DNA of 64,000 bases from Pullichristensenella excrementipullorum. GTDB lineage: Bacteria > Bacillota > Clostridia > Christensenellales > Aristaeellaceae. Position numbers and translations under genes: made by a program. The notes beneath the pieces are model-generated. The model worked only from the letters and a program-made list of their open reading frames with translations. It ran no database searches and was not told the DNA's origin. Location: NCBI GenBank assembly GCA_018713365.1, contig DVOU01000007.1, forward strand, positions 8,183 through 72,182, given 5' to 3'. How positions within the stretch are numbered: position 1 is the first letter of the stretch; each line of letters opens with the position of its first letter. Below, piece after piece: positions 9,589 through 17,129 of this stretch.

Positions 9589-10495
9589 ACTGCAATGGGC
9601 GGTGGACGAGCGCGCGGAAGGGCTGGAAGCGCTTTTGCAGCGCGTGTGTGAAGCCTGCTTTTCGCTGGAGGGCGTCAAAAACGCCGGCATGACCGTGCGC
9701 ATCGCCTCCAAGGAGGAAGTACACGCCCTCAACCGCGAGATGCGCGGCGTGGACCGGGAGACGGACGTGCTGTCCTTCCCCACCGCCTCCTTTCGCCCCG
9801 ACCGCACCGCCGGGCGCGACCCCGCCCGCGTGCGGCGGCAGTACGACCCCTCGCTGGGCTGGTGCAACCTGGGCGATTGCGTCATCTCCCTTTCCCGCGC
9901 CCGCGAGCAGGCCCGCGAATACGGCCATTCGCTCGCGCGCGAACTGGGCTATCTGACGGCCCATTCCGCCTTTCACCTGATGGGCTACGACCACGAAAAC
10001 GAGAACGACCGCGCCGCCATGCGGCAAATGGAGGAGCGCGTCATGCGGCGCGTGTCCCTTGCAAGAACGGAGGAAGACCCCATGACGGATCAACAGCTCT
10101 TTGATCTGGCCTGCGAGGCCATGCACAGGGCTTATACGCCATATTCCAACTTCAAGGTGGGCGCCTGCCTGCTTTCCAGCGATGGCCGCACCTTTCAGGG
10201 CTGCAACATCGAAAACGCCAGCTATGGCGCGACCATTTGCGCCGAGCGCTCCGCCGTCAGCCGCGCCGTGATGGAGGGCGCGCGCAGCTTCACCGCCATC
10301 GCCGTGGTCGGTTCCAGCGCGCAGGCGTGGCCGTGCGGCATCTGCCGGCAGGTCCTCAACGAGTTTTCCGACAATATGCGCGTCATCTGCGGCCAGTACG
10401 GGCAGGACTTCGACGTCGTTCCCCTCGCGGAGCTTTTGCCCCATTCGTTCGGCCCGGAACACCTTGGCGTGCAGGAGGGCAGCGATGGAAAATAA
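9578..10495 (+). CDS. ybeY-cdd: fused YbeY endoribonuclease - cytidine deaminase
   Basis: One uninterrupted frame of 305 residues. Residues 1-168 are YbeY (rRNA maturation), with the three zinc histidines His129, His133 and His139 in HSAFHLMGYDH. Residues 169-305 are a homotetrameric-type cytidine deaminase with zinc motifs CAERSA and PCGICRQV. In B. subtilis the order is ybeY, dgkA, cdd; here dgkA is gone and no stop separates the partners. An ATG with a perfect ribosome site lies exactly at the junction (10082), so the cell may make the fusion, free Cdd, or both. It overlaps pgpH by 11 bases, and era begins 11 bases before its end. Confidence 0.87.
   Translation: MPLELQWAVDERAEGLEALLQRVCEACFSLEGVKNAGMTVRIASKEEVHALNREMRGVDRETDVLSFPTASFRPDRTAGRDPARVRRQYDPSLGWCNLGDCVISLSRAREQAREYGHSLARELGYLTAHSAFHLMGYDHENENDRAAMRQMEERVMRRVSLARTEEDPMTDQQLFDLACEAMHRAYTPYSNFKVGACLLSSDGRTFQGCNIENASYGATICAERSAVSRAVMEGARSFTAIAVVGSSAQAWPCGICRQVLNEFSDNMRVICGQYGQDFDVVPLAELLPHSFGPEHLGVQEGSDGK
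10069..10084 (+). promoter_or_regulatory. internal ribosome site and ATG of cdd
   Basis: CGGAGGA (10069-10075) with 6-7 bases to ATG 10082, inside the ybeY-cdd frame. It matches 16S anti-SD well and would start a 137-residue stand-alone cytidine deaminase of normal size. Confidence 0.7.
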
Positions 10496-11381
10496 GCAGT
10501 CCTTCCGCTCGGGCTTTGTGGCCATCCTCGGCCGCCCCAATGTGGGCAAGTCCAGCATCATGAATCGCTTTGTGGGGGAAAAGGTGGCCATCGTCTCCAA
10601 CCACCCCCAGACCACGCGCTCGCGCCTGCTCGGCGTGGCCACGCACGCGGACTGGCAGATCGTCTTTGTCGATACGCCGGGCCTGCACAAGCCGCGCACC
10701 AAGCTCGGCCAGTACATGGTCAAGGCCGCCAACGACGCCCGCGAGGGCGTGGACGCGGTGCTTTGCGTGGTGGACGGGCAGTTCATCGGCGCGGGCGACC
10801 GCGCCATCCTCGAGGACGTGGCGAAGATGGGATGCCCCAAGTTCCTCGCCGTCAACAAGATCGACCTCTGCGAGCCGGAAAAGCTGATGCCGCAACTGCA
10901 AAAGCTCAACGACCTCGGCTTTGACCAGATCGTCTGCGTTTCCGCCCGGCGCGGGGACAGGATGGACGAATTGCTTTCCATGCTCGTTTCCGCCATGCCG
11001 GAGGGGCCGAAGTACTTCCCCGACGACATGATGACCGACCAGCCCGAGCGCGTACTCTGCGCCGAGATCATCCGCGAAAAGGCGCTGTGGAATTTGCGCG
11101 ACGAGGTGCCGCACGGCGTGGGCGTAGAGATGCTCTCCATCAAGGAGGTCCGGCCGGGGCTGACGGAGATCCACGCCAATATCTACTGCGAGCGCGCCTC
11201 GCACAAGTCCATCATCATCGGCAAGCAGGGCGCGATGCTGGGCAAGATCGGCTCCGAGGCCCGCAGGGACATCGAAAAGCTGCTGAACACGCACGTGTCG
11301 CTCAAATTGTGGGTGAAGGTGCGCGAGGACTGGCGCAACCGCGCCGGAGATCTGCGCGCCCTCGGCTACGAGGACGAGTAG
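10485..11381 (+). CDS. era: GTPase Era
   Basis: 298 residues. Era binds the 3' end of 16S rRNA and checks small-subunit assembly. G1 motif GRPNVGKS is at residues 16-23, the G3 motif DTPG and G4 NKID follow, and a C-terminal KH domain ends the protein (IIIGKQGAMLGKIG). AGGAGG at 10473-10478 fixes ATG 10485, which overlaps the end of the ybeY-cdd fusion. recO starts on the base after its stop. Confidence 0.96.
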   Translation: MENKQSFRSGFVAILGRPNVGKSSIMNRFVGEKVAIVSNHPQTTRSRLLGVATHADWQIVFVDTPGLHKPRTKLGQYMVKAANDAREGVDAVLCVVDGQFIGAGDRAILEDVAKMGCPKFLAVNKIDLCEPEKLMPQLQKLNDLGFDQIVCVSARRGDRMDELLSMLVSAMPEGPKYFPDDMMTDQPERVLCAEIIREKALWNLRDEVPHGVGVEMLSIKEVRPGLTEIHANIYCERASHKSIIIGKQGAMLGKIGSEARRDIEKLLNTHVSLKLWVKVREDWRNRAGDLRALGYEDE

Positions 11382-12131
11382 ATGCCGCTGCTGACCACCG
11401 CCGCGCTGGTGCTGCGCCGCGCCGACTACGGCGACTACGACCGCATGGTGACGCTGCTCACCCCCACGCACGGGCGGCTGGATGCCGTGGCGCGCGGCTG
11501 TCGGAGGGCCAAGTCTCCGCTGACGAACGCCGCCGAGCCCTTCATCAGCGGAGAGTTCCAGCTCTTTCAGAAGGGCGAGCGCTACGCCATCGAGCAGTGT
11601 CAGGTGCGCGAGGGGTTTTACGAACTGCGCACGGACTACGAGCGGCTGGTGCATGGCGCGTACTGGCTGCGGCTGCTGGACGCGGGCGTGCCGCGCGACG
11701 TGCCGGCGGAGGACATCTTCCTGCTCGCGCTCAGGGCGCTGGCGCACCTCAACTACGCGCCGGAGCTGCCCGCGGCGATGCTGACGTTCGCCTTTGAGGC
11801 GCACTTCATGGCCCTCTCCGGCTATCCCCCGCGCGTGGACAGCTGCGTGCTTTGCGGCCGTCCCATTGCCGGGGAGGCGCGCTTTGACGCCCGGCTGGGC
11901 GGCGCTGTGTGCATGGACTGCCCCAGCTACGCGCCGCGCATATCGCTGGGCGCGCGCCGCATCCTCTACAAATTGCCGCGCACGCGCTTTGAAAACGCGC
12001 CCAAGCTGGTGGATAGCCCGGACTGGCCCGAGGCCGCGCGCCTGTTTCGCAAATACACGCAGCAGCGCATGCAAATTCCCGAAAAATTTTTGCCGCCCCT
12101 TGTTTCGGCGCAGGAGGCGGCGGGTATATAA
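11382..12131 (+). CDS. recO: DNA repair protein RecO
   Basis: 249 residues. RecO loads RecA onto SSB-coated gaps together with RecF and RecR. An N-terminal OB fold (AALVLRRADYGDYDRMVTLL) is followed by a helical domain and a zinc finger with CVLCG and CMDCP. The ATG abuts the era stop codon, so translation is probably coupled. It is the last gene of the conserved cluster. Confidence 0.93.
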   Translation: MPLLTTAALVLRRADYGDYDRMVTLLTPTHGRLDAVARGCRRAKSPLTNAAEPFISGEFQLFQKGERYAIEQCQVREGFYELRTDYERLVHGAYWLRLLDAGVPRDVPAEDIFLLALRALAHLNYAPELPAAMLTFAFEAHFMALSGYPPRVDSCVLCGRPIAGEARFDARLGGAVCMDCPSYAPRISLGARRILYKLPRTRFENAPKLVDSPDWPEAARLFRKYTQQRMQIPEKFLPPLVSAQEAAGI

Positions 12132-12183
12132 ATAGCGTAAGGTCCAACTACAAATCACGACGGAAAATAAGGAGGCATTTTCC

Positions 12184-12729
12184 ATGAAGAAGTTCGTTTG
12201 CACCATCTGCGGTTACGTCCACGAAGGCGACACGCCCCCCGAGTTCTGCCCCATCTGCAAGGCCCCCGCGTCCAAGTTCAAGGAGCAGGAAGGCGAGAAG
12301 GTCTGGGCTTCCGAACACGTTGTCGGCGTCGCCAAGGATGTTCCCGAGGAGATCAAGGCCGGCCTGCGCGAGAATTTCCAGGGCGAATGCTCTGAGGTGG
12401 GCATGTATCTGGCCATGGCGCGCGTCGCGCACCGCGAAGGCTACCCGGAGATCGGCCTGTACTGGGAGAAGGCCGCTTACGAAGAGGCCGAGCATGCCGC
12501 CAAGTTCGCCGAGCTGCTGGGCGAGGTGCTGACCGATTCCACCGAGAAGAACCTGCAGATGCGCGTTGACGCCGAAAACGGCGCGACCGCCGGCAAGACC
12601 GAGCTGGCCAAGAAGGCCAAGGCCCTGAACCTGGATGCCATCCATGACACCGTGCATGAAATGGCCCGCGACGAGGCCCGCCACGGCAAGGCGTTCGAAG
12701 GCCTGCTCAAGCGTTACTTCGGCAAGTAA
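12184..12729 (+). CDS. reverse rubrerythrin (peroxide reductase)
   Basis: 181 residues with the rubredoxin domain at the N-terminus (Cys6, Cys9, Cys22, Cys25) and the ferritin-like di-iron domain after it (Glu/His clusters in EEAEHAAKF and DEARHGK). This reversed order is the clostridial revRbr type, which reduces H2O2 with electrons from NADH via rubredoxin reductases. AAGGAGG lies 8 bases before the ATG. Three terminator-like hairpins follow. It is typical oxygen defence for a strict anaerobe. Confidence 0.93.
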   Translation: MKKFVCTICGYVHEGDTPPEFCPICKAPASKFKEQEGEKVWASEHVVGVAKDVPEEIKAGLRENFQGECSEVGMYLAMARVAHREGYPEIGLYWEKAAYEEAEHAAKFAELLGEVLTDSTEKNLQMRVDAENGATAGKTELAKKAKALNLDAIHDTVHEMARDEARHGKAFEGLLKRYFGK

Positions 12730-12743
12730 GAAACGGATATGAT

Positions 12744-12866
12744 GAAAGCCGGCTCTGCAAGGGGCCGGCCTTTTTGCAGTGTAAAGCGTGATGGTGCGTT
12801 TGGGCACGCTTTTCCGTGCAAAGGGCGATGCTTTTTCTCAAAGGCGCCTCAGAAGGTGTCTTTTTA
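12744..12866 (+). terminator. three consecutive terminator hairpins after rubrerythrin
   Basis: Hairpin 1: GCCGGC/GCCGGC then CTTTTT (12744-12775). Hairpin 2: AAAGCGTG/CACGCTTT (12783-12812). Hairpin 3: AAAGGCGCCT/AGGTGTCTTT with two G-T pairs and loop CAGA, then TTTTTA (12840-12866). All face the + strand, so readthrough from the rubrerythrin gene towards the opposing genes is strongly blocked. Confidence 0.65.
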
Positions 12867-12942
12867 TACTATGCATTATGGCGCTTTCTTTTGTGCTTGT
12901 CAAGCGACAAATTTCCGTCCCTCGGGCAGTTATCCATGAGAA

Positions 12943-12975
12943 GGAAAAATCCCGCCTCCTGAAAGGGAAGCGGGA
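12943..12975 (-). terminator. terminator of the secreted 165-residue protein gene
   Basis: On the minus strand TCCCGC pairs with GCGGGA (12970-12975 with 12950-12955), followed by TTTTTCC. It lies 11 bases after the stop of the gene at 12986-13483. Confidence 0.65.
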
Positions 12976-12985
12976 AGTATCCTGC

Positions 12986-13483
12986 CTAATGTTCAATAAT
13001 CAGAAGTTGCAAAGCATCCTGATAGTATCTGAACTCCAAGTCGTCCACCATGAGAAGCCAATCGTTTTTCTTTGCCTGCAGTCTGAAAATCATCGTTGCC
13101 ATATTGTCGGGTAATGCGTTGAAAGCAAGGGCAACAACAATATCTTCAAACATCATCGAAGCGCTGTCCGAAGTTGCCAAGCCGATCTGATGGTCTGTAA
13201 CAACAATGGCTTCTTCTGTCATCTCGGTTTCATCCCCGATTTGATGGAAAATTTGGAAGAAATACGCCCCGTTGTCTTCCAGCGTATACATAACAAAATA
13301 GTATTCATCTTCCTCGAGGGTATAAACTCCTGTTGTTTTCTGATACTGGAACAACTCGTTCGCTCTTGTCTGAAATTCTTCGATCGTCCAATCCTGTCCC
13401 GCCAGTTCAAAGGCAGCTTCCTCCGCTATCGCGCAGCAACATGCAAGACATAAAACCATAAAGCAAGAGACTATTTTCCGCAT
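12986..13483 (-). CDS. secreted protein of unknown function (165 aa)
   Basis: I do not recognise a family. A Sec signal peptide is clear: MRKIVSCF, a hydrophobic core with five cysteines, and a likely cut after CAIA. The mature part (about 145 residues) is acidic and rich in aromatic residues, with alternating beta strands, and has no catalytic motif. The start is supported by AGGAGGTAAG 5 bases before the ATG. The next gene upstream on this strand (13681-14442) also encodes a secreted unknown and may be on the same transcript. Confidence 0.7.
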   Translation of the reverse strand: MRKIVSCFMVLCLACCCAIAEEAAFELAGQDWTIEEFQTRANELFQYQKTTGVYTLEEDEYYFVMYTLEDNGAYFFQIFHQIGDETEMTEEAIVVTDHQIGLATSDSASMMFEDIVVALAFNALPDNMATMIFRLQAKKNDWLLMVDDLEFRYYQDALQLLIIEH

Positions 13484-13680
13484 TTGTGCTTACCTCCTAA
13501 GTGTGTCGATTGGGATTGGTGCAATATCAGAGACCGTCGGCAACGTCTTGAATGAATCCCTGTTCGGCGATAAAATCGTCAGTATCAGCCTCATGGCATC
13601 GAGGAGTATAGAAATGTTGTCTATCCATCTCGACGCCTCGAAGCTGACGTGTTCTGGTTCTTCGGCGGGTCTTTGTTATT
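13484..13680. other. 197-base spacer between two secreted-protein genes
   Basis: No promoter I can place with confidence. A 33-codon minus-strand frame (13527-13628, start after GAGGCGTCGAG) and an overlapping + frame are both open. Neither has support beyond an acceptable ribosome site, so I call no gene. Confidence 0.4.
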
Positions 13681-14442
13681 TTATTCTCCGATATAATTAA
13701 ATTCGAATTTTGCGGTTTGTTCTTCCTTGTTAGTGGTCAATGTATATTCCCAATTGTTCTCTGTGACAATTTCACCATTTGAATTAAATACTTTGCTGTA
13801 TGGATTGTCATCGGTATTACCCGTAATGTACATCAACAGAGAAGCACTATTGTTTATGAAGGTCAAAACAGGAAAATGCTTTAAAGGAAAGTTACTCATG
13901 TTTGCCATGGCATTAAAGAACTCATAATCATTCATAGAGTCGAGATAGGGTACGTTATCTTCGTTGTCAAAGGTCGTTTTATAGACTACCCTCGTAATCA
14001 TTTCCTGCTCATCCATATAAATGGTAATGCCATAATCTTCATCTATCGGATAACCGTAGGCATTTCCTTCTTCAGATTCTATCTGCGTAAATTCGCATTC
14101 ATCAAAAGTGGTATCTTCTTTTACCATTGCTTGAAAATCATCCAGTTTGATTCCAGATGATACGGGTAAAATGCTTTCGGTAATTATACCACTGGCAGAA
14201 ATTCTGATAGAGTTTTCGTCTTTTACATAAGACATCTGAAGCATATCCAATAAAGAAGTAAGCGGAACGTATACTTCTCCATCGATAATTGTCGGGTCGA
14301 TCACCGAATCATCCTTGTCTAAGAACACAACCGGGACATTGTTTACATATATCTCTGGAACATCAGTCGAGGTCTCTGCGAAAACAGGAATGACACTCAA
14401 AGCCAGAGAAACCATTAAAACAGCCAATACAACCTTCTTCAT
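13681..14442 (-). CDS. secreted protein with copper-amine-oxidase-N-like domain
   Basis: 253 residues with a signal peptide ending near VFA-E (residues 1-22). Residues 30-80 (IYVNNVPVVFLD, then EVYVPLTSLLDML and a KDENSIRIS strand) resemble the small Cu_amine_oxidN1 beta domain, which is common in exported clostridial proteins and is not itself an oxidase. The remainder (about 85-253) is acidic, with no motif I recognise. The ATG has GGGAGGATTGGG upstream. It lies 15 bases after the gene at 14458-14727 and is probably co-transcribed with it. Confidence 0.68.
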   Translation of the reverse strand: MKKVVLAVLMVSLALSVIPVFAETSTDVPEIYVNNVPVVFLDKDDSVIDPTIIDGEVYVPLTSLLDMLQMSYVKDENSIRISASGIITESILPVSSGIKLDDFQAMVKEDTTFDECEFTQIESEEGNAYGYPIDEDYGITIYMDEQEMITRVVYKTTFDNEDNVPYLDSMNDYEFFNAMANMSNFPLKHFPVLTFINNSASLLMYITGNTDDNPYSKVFNSNGEIVTENNWEYTLTTNKEEQTAKFEFNYIGE

Positions 14443-14457
14443 GAACCCAATCCTCCC

Positions 14458-14727
14458 TTAATGCGTCAATGCGTAAATCGCCCTGTCCGTCAATGTGTAA
14501 TAAGTTTCTCCATTCCACAGTGTTCCATCTTTGCATTGATGCCGCTCAAGCCAACCTTCGTCTACCATTTGTTGAAGTGTGATGTGGGATAAACCACAAT
14601 TTTCCAAATGGTTTTTCAACTGCCGTGGGCTGATCCTTTCATGCTTCAGAAATGGCATCAATGCCCTTGATACTTCTTCTTTGGTTATACCAGACCCTCC
14701 CTCTTTATTTTTTATTTGTATCCCCAT
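14458..14727 (-). CDS. small winged-helix-like protein, start uncertain
   Basis: Up to 89 residues. The pattern (LMPFLKHERISPRQLKNHLE, GLSHITLQQMVDEGWLERH, YYTLTDRAIYAL) suggests a small winged-helix DNA-binding protein. The listed ATG (14727-14725) overlaps the -10 box TATAAT of a consensus promoter, so transcription should begin downstream of it. GAGGGAGGG follows about 25 bases later, but the next in-frame codon at good spacing is ATA, and the next ATG is codon 24. The true start is therefore unresolved; the protein may be about 66-76 residues. Confidence 0.6.
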   Translation of the reverse strand: MGIQIKNKEGGSGITKEEVSRALMPFLKHERISPRQLKNHLENCGLSHITLQQMVDEGWLERHQCKDGTLWNGETYYTLTDRAIYALTH

Positions 14728-14796
14728 TATACCTCAATTGAGGCATAAAATCAACACATCTTCCCACTATTTTACAATTCAACTGAGACATAAAAT
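14725..14796. promoter_or_regulatory. divergent promoter with duplicated 18-base operator
   Basis: Minus-strand promoter: TTGATT (14754-14749), 17 bases, TATAAT (14731-14726). Its spacer contains the perfect palindrome CCTCAATTGAGG (14732-14743). An 18-base element, TCAA(T/C)TGAG(G/A)CATAAAAT, occurs at 14734-14751 and again at 14779-14796, 16 of 18 identical and 45 bases apart. The second copy lies just before the XRE gene. Both divergent genes look like regulators, so autoregulation is likely. Confidence 0.7.
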
Positions 14797-14817
14797 ATTG
14801 TCCAAGAGGTGAGGCAA

Positions 14818-15129
14818 ATGGACGCGAAGGCGCGTATTCGGGAATTGATGGCGGAGCGCAAATGGAGCGAATACCGGCTTGCCATTGCGTCCGGTCTGTC
14901 GCAGTCTACGGTGGCGAATATTTTTAACCGCAATACCACCCCGTCTATTGCCACGTTGGAAAGCATCTGCGCGGGCTTTGGCATCACGCTGGCGCAGTTC
15001 TTTGCCGAAGGGGATATGGTGGAGCTGACGGAGGAACAAAAGGAAATGTTTGCCGCTTGGAGCTCCCTTTCCAAAGACCAGAAGGATGTTTTGAGGCAGC
15101 TGATCCTCGTCATGAAAGCGCGGGGCTAA
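14818..15129 (+). CDS. XRE-type helix-turn-helix regulator
   Basis: 103 residues. The HTH covers about residues 5-60 (ELMAERKWSEYRLAIASGLS, QSTVANIFN, PSIATLESICAGFGITLAQF), followed by a short helical tail (LTEEQKEMFAAWSSLSKDQK) typical of clostridial XRE proteins. ATG 14818 is chosen for the AGAGGTGAGG just upstream; a GTG at 14809 is inside that site. It is divergent from a small winged-helix gene across the duplicated operator and is followed by a bidirectional terminator at 15314-15346. Targets beyond its own region cannot be told. Confidence 0.85.
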   Translation: MDAKARIRELMAERKWSEYRLAIASGLSQSTVANIFNRNTTPSIATLESICAGFGITLAQFFAEGDMVELTEEQKEMFAAWSSLSKDQKDVLRQLILVMKARG

Positions 15130-15313
15130 CGGGTGAAAGCAGCGTCCAAAAATGCGGCGCTGGCGGAATATGGCCTGCGCTGGATCGCGGCTCCCCCGCT
15201 CGATGCCCCTTTTTTGAAACCCTTGCGAGCAACGCTCCCTTCCTCTCTGTGCGCATTTCTGCGCAAGATATTTCATAAACGCCTGCCGCGGGCCGCTTTT
15301 TCCGTGGTAAAAC
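15130..15313. other. spacer between XRE gene and terminator
   Basis: 184 bases without a gene I can support. An 82-codon + frame is open but has no ribosome site and an unnatural composition. Confidence 0.4.
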
Positions 15314-15346
15314 AAGACCGCTTCCAATTTTCTGGAAGCGGTCTTT
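15314..15346. terminator. bidirectional terminator
   Basis: A perfect 13-bp stem, AAGACCGCTTCCA (15314-15326) with TGGAAGCGGTCTT (15333-15345), and a 6-base loop. T-runs are present in both directions (CTTTATG on +, CTTGTTTTA on -). It serves the XRE gene and the convergent kinase gene. Confidence 0.85.
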
Positions 15347-15364
15347 ATGCTTGGGACGATGGCC

Positions 15365-16717
15365 CTAGCGGTAGCGGATGAGGGACTGAGCCTCGGCGAG
15401 GGTGCAGAGGCCGGCGGCGGCCATGGAGAACAGCGCCGCGCCGTAGGCGGCTTCCTCGCGGTGGACGGGTATCTGCACGGGCATGCCAAAGGTGCGCTCG
15501 AAGGCGAGGCGCAGGGCAGGGTTTTTGCAGATGCCGTTGCCGGAGCCGATCAGCTCCTTGGCCGGGGCCGCGCCCGCGTCGCACATGAGGGCGTAGAGGT
15601 CGTGCAGCTCCCTGGCCATGCCCAGAAGCGTGCCGGCGATGAGCTGCGGGGCCTTGAAGTTTTGCGGCGAAAGGCCGGTGATGCTGGCGCGCAGGTCGCT
15701 CTGGCGGCGGGTGCCGCAAAAGCGCGTGTCCACCTGGGGCAGGTCGGGGGCATTGAGCGCTTCCATGCCGGCGCGGTTCATGGCCTCGTAGAGCGGGTCG
15801 CCATCGTAGCCGGAGAGGGCGGCGAAACTGCGGGCGAACTCCTCCAACAGCGCGTAGGCGCGGCCGCCGCAGAGGGAGGAGCCGACGAGTATGCTGTGGC
15901 CCTCGCCCAGCGGGCGGCGCTCGACGTCCGCGCAGGCAACGGGGCGGTCACAGGCCATGGAGACCTGCCCGCCGGTGCCCATGTTGACAAGCACGCCGGC
16001 GGAGGTATCGCGCACGGAGCCGATGAAGCTGGCCTGATTGTCGCCAATGCCGCAGGAGACGGGCGTGCCGTTTGCATCCTCGCCGAGCAGGGCGCAGTCC
16101 GCCGTCACTTCCGGCAGCAGAGCGGCGTCCAGACCGGCGCGGGAGAGCGCTTCCACGTCCCAGGCGCAGGCGTCCTGATCAAAGAGGCCAAAGCTGGCCG
16201 CGCCGGAGACGTGCATGCGCGGCGTTTTGCGGCCGGTGAGGCGCATGCCGGCGTAGTCGAAGATGGTGCATATGGCCGCCGCGCCCTCGGGAACGCGGGC
16301 GTTCTGCGCGTGCCAGAAGTGCGTGGTGAGGCCAAAGCCGGTGGCCATCGGGCAGCCGGTGCGGCGGGACAGCTCAGAGGCGTAGGTGCCGCCTGCGAAG
16401 GGCTGCTCTCCCCTGCCGTCCTGCCAAGTGTAGAGCGGACTGAGGGCGCGGCCCTCGGCGTCCACGTAGAGCATGCCGTGCATCTGCCCGGTGAGGCCGA
16501 TGGCGGCGACGCTGCCGCAGGCCCTGCGCAGTTCGTCCGCCATGGCGGTGAGCTGCGCGACGATCTTATCCGCGTCCTGCGCGCGGGCGAAGGGCTCGCC
16601 AGTATCCAGCGCGGCGCGGTTGGGCTGGTTGAGGGTGGCGGCCACCTCGCCGGTGCGGGCGTTGAGGGCGACGGCGGAAAGCGTGGTGGTGCCGATGTCC
16701 AGGCCGATGGTATACAT
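15365..16717 (-). CDS. FGGY-family carbohydrate kinase
   Basis: 450 residues. The N-terminal phosphate loop GLDIGTTTLSAV, then GLTGQMHGMLYVD and the second-domain nucleotide motifs (GIGDNQASFIG, VNMGTGGQVS, GSGNGICKNPAL, EEAAYGAAL) define an FGGY kinase; the GQMHG core is closest to xylulokinase/sedoheptulokinase-like members. The substrate is not identifiable. ATG 16717 has GGGAGG 7 bases upstream; longer frames run into the hairpin array. It is the last gene of the activase / glycyl radical enzyme unit, separated from it by 410 bases of hairpins, and may phosphorylate a substrate or product of that enzyme. Confidence 0.88.
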   Translation of the reverse strand: MYTIGLDIGTTTLSAVALNARTGEVAATLNQPNRAALDTGEPFARAQDADKIVAQLTAMADELRRACGSVAAIGLTGQMHGMLYVDAEGRALSPLYTWQDGRGEQPFAGGTYASELSRRTGCPMATGFGLTTHFWHAQNARVPEGAAAICTIFDYAGMRLTGRKTPRMHVSGAASFGLFDQDACAWDVEALSRAGLDAALLPEVTADCALLGEDANGTPVSCGIGDNQASFIGSVRDTSAGVLVNMGTGGQVSMACDRPVACADVERRPLGEGHSILVGSSLCGGRAYALLEEFARSFAALSGYDGDPLYEAMNRAGMEALNAPDLPQVDTRFCGTRRQSDLRASITGLSPQNFKAPQLIAGTLLGMARELHDLYALMCDAGAAPAKELIGSGNGICKNPALRLAFERTFGMPVQIPVHREEAAYGAALFSMAAAGLCTLAEAQSLIRYR

Positions 16718-17129
16718 CTGTTTACCTCCCTGTCGAGCGTGCGCGAGCGGATGTTCAAGGGCATGCTGCCCGAAGCGCACGGGGCACTTCGGGCTCAGAG
16801 CGCTGACAAAGCCCACAATCGCAAAAATTGCCCTGATAAAATGAAAATCAGAGGCAATTTTTGCTTCCTTCGTCAGCTGCACTTGCCGCCTGCAGTCACT
16901 TACGCTCGTGTAAGCTCCCTTGGCGGCAAGTTTGCTTCCTTGGGGTGGATTTGCCGAACCCTTTGGGATCGTCAAATCCAGTCGCAAGGTTTTGACCTTG
17001 CGACAAATTTTGCCGCTGGCAAAATTTCCTTGCTTGCGGGCTTTCTCATCGCTCTGTCAGTCTGTTGACTTTGTCAACATCCTGTGCCCGAAGCGCTACG
17101 CACTTCGGGCAGTTGGGGGTTCTTCGCGC
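16718..17129. other. 412-base non-coding gap filled by hairpins
   Basis: Between the kinase and the glycyl radical enzyme gene, both on the minus strand. Nearly all of it is accounted for by the array at 16768-17111. The rest is the kinase ribosome site (minus-strand GGGAGGTAAACAG) and a short flank. No credible coding frame. Confidence 0.7.
16768..17111. repeat. array of eight hairpins bounded by a repeated hairpin
   Basis: Hairpins in order: (1) GCCCGAAG/CTTCGGGC 16768-16794; (2) GCAAAAATTGCC/GGCAATTTTTGC plus CTGAT/ATCAG 16821-16864; (3) CTTGCCGCC/GGCGGCAAG 16882-16930, enclosing CTTAC/GTAAG; (4) TGGATTTG/CAAATCCA 16946-16980, with inner CGA/TCG and CCC/GGG pairs; (5) GTCGCAAGGT/ACCTTGCGAC 16981-17004; (6) AAATTTTGCC/GGCAAAATTT 17005-17027; (7) TGTTGAC/GTCAACA 17063-17079; (8) TGCCCGAAG/CTTCGGGCA 17085-17111. 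Hairpins 1 and 8 are copies of one another. AGAGC (16797-16801) and GCTCT (17051-17055), and AAAGCCC (16808-16814) with GGGCTTT (17038-17044), could close a multibranched fold. TTCCTT recurs after hairpins 2, 3 and 6. Confidence 0.85.

Noticed and set aside
15133..15381. 82-codon + frame after the XRE gene
   Set aside because: Runs through the bidirectional terminator hairpin and has no ribosome site.
16768..17111. CRISPR array
   Set aside because: The hairpins differ from one another in sequence and there are no regular repeats with spacers.
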